Source: Synechococcales cyanobacterium PMM_0073
GTDB lineage: Bacteria; Cyanobacteriota; Cyanobacteriia; Elainellales; Elainellaceae
Reading direction: 5' to 3'
Length of the DNA: 5,959 bases
Assembly (NCBI GenBank): GCA_949127695.1
Contig: CASBQH010000408.1
Span: forward strand, 1 to 5,959
Positions 5,496 through 5,959 of this stretch are shown here, piece by piece; position 1 is the stretch's first letter, and each line of letters starts with the position of its first letter. Position numbers and translations under genes: made by a program. The notes under the pieces were generated by a model that did not search any database, was not told the origin of the DNA, and worked only from the letters and a program-made list of their open reading frames with translations.

Positions 5496-5959
5496 CTACC
5501 CAGCTAGATCAGGCCATTGAGGCTATTCAAGCCTGCTTCAGCGGCCAGTTTGGCGCAGCTGGGGCGCAGGTGGTGATCGAAGCTTGTTTGGTGGGGCAAG
5601 AAGTCTCGCTGCTGGCTGTCACTGATGGCCTGACGATTCGCCCACTGCTGCCAGCTCAAGACCACAAGCGCATTGGCGAGGGAGATGCCGGAGCCAATAC
5701 CGGCGGCATGGGAGCCTATGCGCCTGCGCCGATTGTCACGCCTGAGCTGATGCAAAAAATTCAGCAGCAGATTCTGGAACCGGCGCTGGCGGCGCTGCAA
5801 CAGCAGGGCATCGACTATCGCGGCGTCCTCTATGCCGGACTAATGATTTCGCCAGACGGCCAGCCCAACGTGATCGAATTTAACTGCCGGTTTGGCGATC
5901 CCGAAACTCAGGTGCTGCTGCCGCTGCTGAAAACTCCGCTGGATGCGCTGCTGCTGGCC
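5477..5959 (+). CDS. purD: Phosphoribosylamine-glycine ligase, C-terminal part in a shifted frame, running off the window
   Basis: In the frame beginning at 5477 the sequence reads GKGVTVATQLDQAIEAI, then VVIEACLVGQEVSLLAVTDG, LLPAQDHKRIGEGDAGANTG with GMGAYAPAP following, LYAGLMISPDGQPNVIEFNC, and RFGDPETQVLLPLL. These are the PurD ATP-grasp hallmarks: the QDHKR.GE.D.G.NTGGMGAY loop and the metal/ATP-binding EFN.RFGDPE motif. The frame stays open to the last base, so the C-terminal roughly 100 residues lie beyond the window. It joins the upstream fragment at gggcaaagg; re-inserting 133 bases (44 codons plus one base) would put the two frames together. The conserved coding quality after the join argues for a very recent loss or an artefact rather than an old pseudogene. 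In some cyanobacteria purD is followed by the sensor kinase gene nblS; that cannot be checked here. Confidence 0.88.

Noticed and set aside
5504..5800. 98-residue minus-strand open frame opposite purD
   Set aside because: The plus-strand frame here codes clear PurD motifs; the antisense product is Arg/Gln-rich and unsupported.

Overview
The window looks like a piece of a cyanobacterial chromosome, probably a filamentous or Leptolyngbya-like lineage of moderately high GC. The evidence is indirect: a NACHT-type ATPase fused to a long pentapeptide-repeat array, an exported TPR protein with a Pro/Thr/Glu linker, and a protein tail that resembles a cyanobacterial recombinase/helicase-like family. 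No perfect HIP1 octamer (GCGATCGC) was seen, so this is a likely but unproven assignment. No RNA gene, transposase, CRISPR array or integrase was seen.

Layout. Bases 1-100 are a perfect inverted repeat with 50-base arms and no spacer, lying against the left edge. The right arm continues in frame into the 3' end of a plus-strand gene that stops at 340. The other genes up to about 5.07 kb are on the minus strand. A 1033-residue NACHT/pentapeptide-repeat protein (3455 to 354) converges on the first gene with only 13 bases between stop codons. Upstream of it, after a 244-base spacer, is a 457-residue secreted or periplasmic TPR protein (5073 to 3700). An 83-base divergent spacer then separates the TPR gene from purD, which runs off the right edge.

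Two features suggest that the DNA or its assembly is imperfect. One is the zero-spacer palindrome at the edge. The other is purD, which is broken: the N-terminal domain is in one frame and the rest in another. They are joined at the 9-mer gggcaaagg, exactly where about 44 residues of the ATP-grasp domain should be. Both patterns (fold-back inversion and short-repeat-mediated deletion) are typical of chimeras made during whole-genome amplification or assembly, although a real deletion in purD is possible.

The most interesting biology is the NACHT protein. It has an unrecognised helical N-terminal region of about 215 residues, a NACHT-like STAND ATPase core, and a C-terminal run of exactly 44 uninterrupted pentapeptides (11 predicted beta-helix coils). 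This is the domain plan of a signalling or immune-type switch (effector, ATPase, repeat sensor). Its visible neighbours are housekeeping-like and do not form a defence island, so an immune role is only a hypothesis. Nothing in the sequence shows that the four genes share a pathway.
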